From an uncultured Lachnospiraceae bacterium (lineage in GTDB: Bacteria > Bacillota > Clostridia > Lachnospirales > Lachnospiraceae): DNA of 15,565 nt. Position 1 is the stretch's first letter. Each line of letters starts with the position of its first letter. The position numbers and the translations under genes were made by a program. The notes under the pieces were generated by a model. That model saw nothing but the letters and a program-made list of their open reading frames with translations, had not been told where the DNA came from and did no database searches. Location of the stretch: assembly GCA_910589385.1 (NCBI GenBank), contig CAJUTU010000068.1, positions 1 to 15,565 of the forward strand. Direction: 5' to 3'. Shown here one piece after another: positions 15,100-15,565 of the stretch.

Positions 15100-15495
15100 T
15101 CATGCCTGTATTTTTGATATAAGCGCCTCCTGTAAAATCTGAGAAAAATTCAGGTCCATTGCCATTGCAGCCTCATTCAGCCATTCCGGAATACTTAGAG
15201 TCTTCTTAACCGCACGAGAACTTGTGCGTTTTTTATATGCAAGCATATCAAATTCAATTACAGCAAGAAAAGAATCTGGCTCTGTAGTAATCATGCTTGG
15301 ATCAGAAGCAGGTGGAATCGGCCGACCTTCTTTTTCCCTGCATGATAGCGCTAGGCCAAGAGCATCCACAGCCATCTCATATGCCTGTTCCATATCTTCA
15401 CCCTGTGTCAGGCATTCCGGGATATCAGGAAAAGAAATCCAAAATCCACCTTCCTCTGCTTTATGGAACAATGCCGGGTAAAATAATTTTTTCAT
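15100..15495 (-). CDS. HicB-family antitoxin-like protein
   Basis: 131 residues. Residues 1-60 have the HicB partial RNase H-like fold: FYPALFHKAEEGGFWISFPD, IPECLTQGEDMEQAYEMAVD and ALGLALSC. Residues about 100-131 form a ribbon-helix-helix/Arc-like DNA-binding tail, KKTLSIPEWLNEAAMAMDLN then FSQILQEAL. In type II toxin-antitoxin pairs HicB neutralises the HicA mRNA interferase and represses the operon. The start at 15495 is set by GGAGG (15503-15507) 7 nt upstream; an ATG at 15516 has none. No HicA is visible downstream, and the 49 nt left upstream contain stop codons, so a partner would have to lie outside the window or be lost. The edge repeat begins 12 nt beyond the ribosome binding site. 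Confidence 0.85.
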   Translation of the reverse strand: MKKLFYPALFHKAEEGGFWISFPDIPECLTQGEDMEQAYEMAVDALGLALSCREKEGRPIPPASDPSMITTEPDSFLAVIEFDMLAYKKRTSSRAVKKTLSIPEWLNEAAMAMDLNFSQILQEALISKIQA

Positions 15496-15518
15496 ACTAG
15501 CGCCTCCATTTTTCATAG

Positions 15519-15548
15519 GGTAGTGTCAAATTTACTACCTATTTTTTT
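15519..15548. repeat. Edge repeat, right copy (possible IS end)
   Basis: GGTAGTGTCAA (15519-15529) is the inverted counterpart of 44-54, and ACTACCTATTTTTTT (15534-15548) is a direct copy of 49-63. GGTAGT/ACTACC also make a local inverted repeat. It lies just upstream of the HicB ribosome binding site and may have separated the gene from a promoter or a hicA partner. Confidence 0.4.
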
Positions 15549-15565
15549 GTTACAAACCTTATATT

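Noticed and set aside
1..15565. CRISPR array, tRNA or rRNA genes
   Set aside because: No regularly spaced direct repeats, no cloverleaf with a TTCRA-type arm, and no rRNA-like stretch were seen on reading both strands.

Overview
The window looks like accessory chromosome of a gut Firmicute, probably Lachnospiraceae (a Blautia, Dorea, Ruminococcus or Enterocloster-like genome). This is inferred from strong GGAGG-type ribosome binding sites, consensus sigma-A promoters, and the gene families present: tandem AraC regulators, a MATE pump, an old-yellow-enzyme oxidoreductase, a predicted AAA-ATPase/PD-(D/E)XK protein and HicB. No rRNA, tRNA, CRISPR array or intact transposase is visible.

Left part (1-1130): an AT-rich, probably imported drug-resistance module. 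A TetR repressor has a consensus promoter and a double-palindrome operator, and is followed by an MFS pump gene cut off after about 22 codons. Behind the promoter lies an ORF remnant that contains a terminator-like hairpin. Middle-left (1127-5509): two tandem AraC regulators on the minus strand diverge from a MATE efflux gene that overlaps a sugar/maltose O-acetyltransferase gene. This looks like one regulated efflux-plus-modification locus. Middle (5583-10252): a graveyard. It holds an old-yellow-enzyme/FAD oxidoreductase gene with an internal deletion, an intact LysR regulator, an AAA-ATPase gene broken by a frameshift, a 57-bp in-frame palindromic insert and a 3' truncation (with the tail of a second family member joined on), and a degraded gene of unknown family.

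Right part (10280-14900): the most interesting region, a MacB/FtsX-type ABC exporter operon on the minus strand. Its first gene is a single 634-codon ORF that fuses an N-terminal MerR DNA-binding/coiled-coil/effector region to a complete four-helix FtsX-like permease. The ATPase gene and a second permease gene follow (11-bp gap, then an ATGA overlap). Upstream sits a MerR-style promoter with a 19-bp spacer and a dyad. After it comes a leader of about 118 nt with an 11-bp inverted repeat and a 20-codon ORF that carries an Arg-Leu-Arg motif and ends in a TTGA overlap with the fusion's TTG start. This suggests a transporter that may also be its own membrane-tethered regulator, possibly with translational attenuation.

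Right edge (14991-15565): a terminator and an apparently solitary HicB-type antitoxin. Short repeats shared between the two window edges suggest mobile-element ends on both sides.
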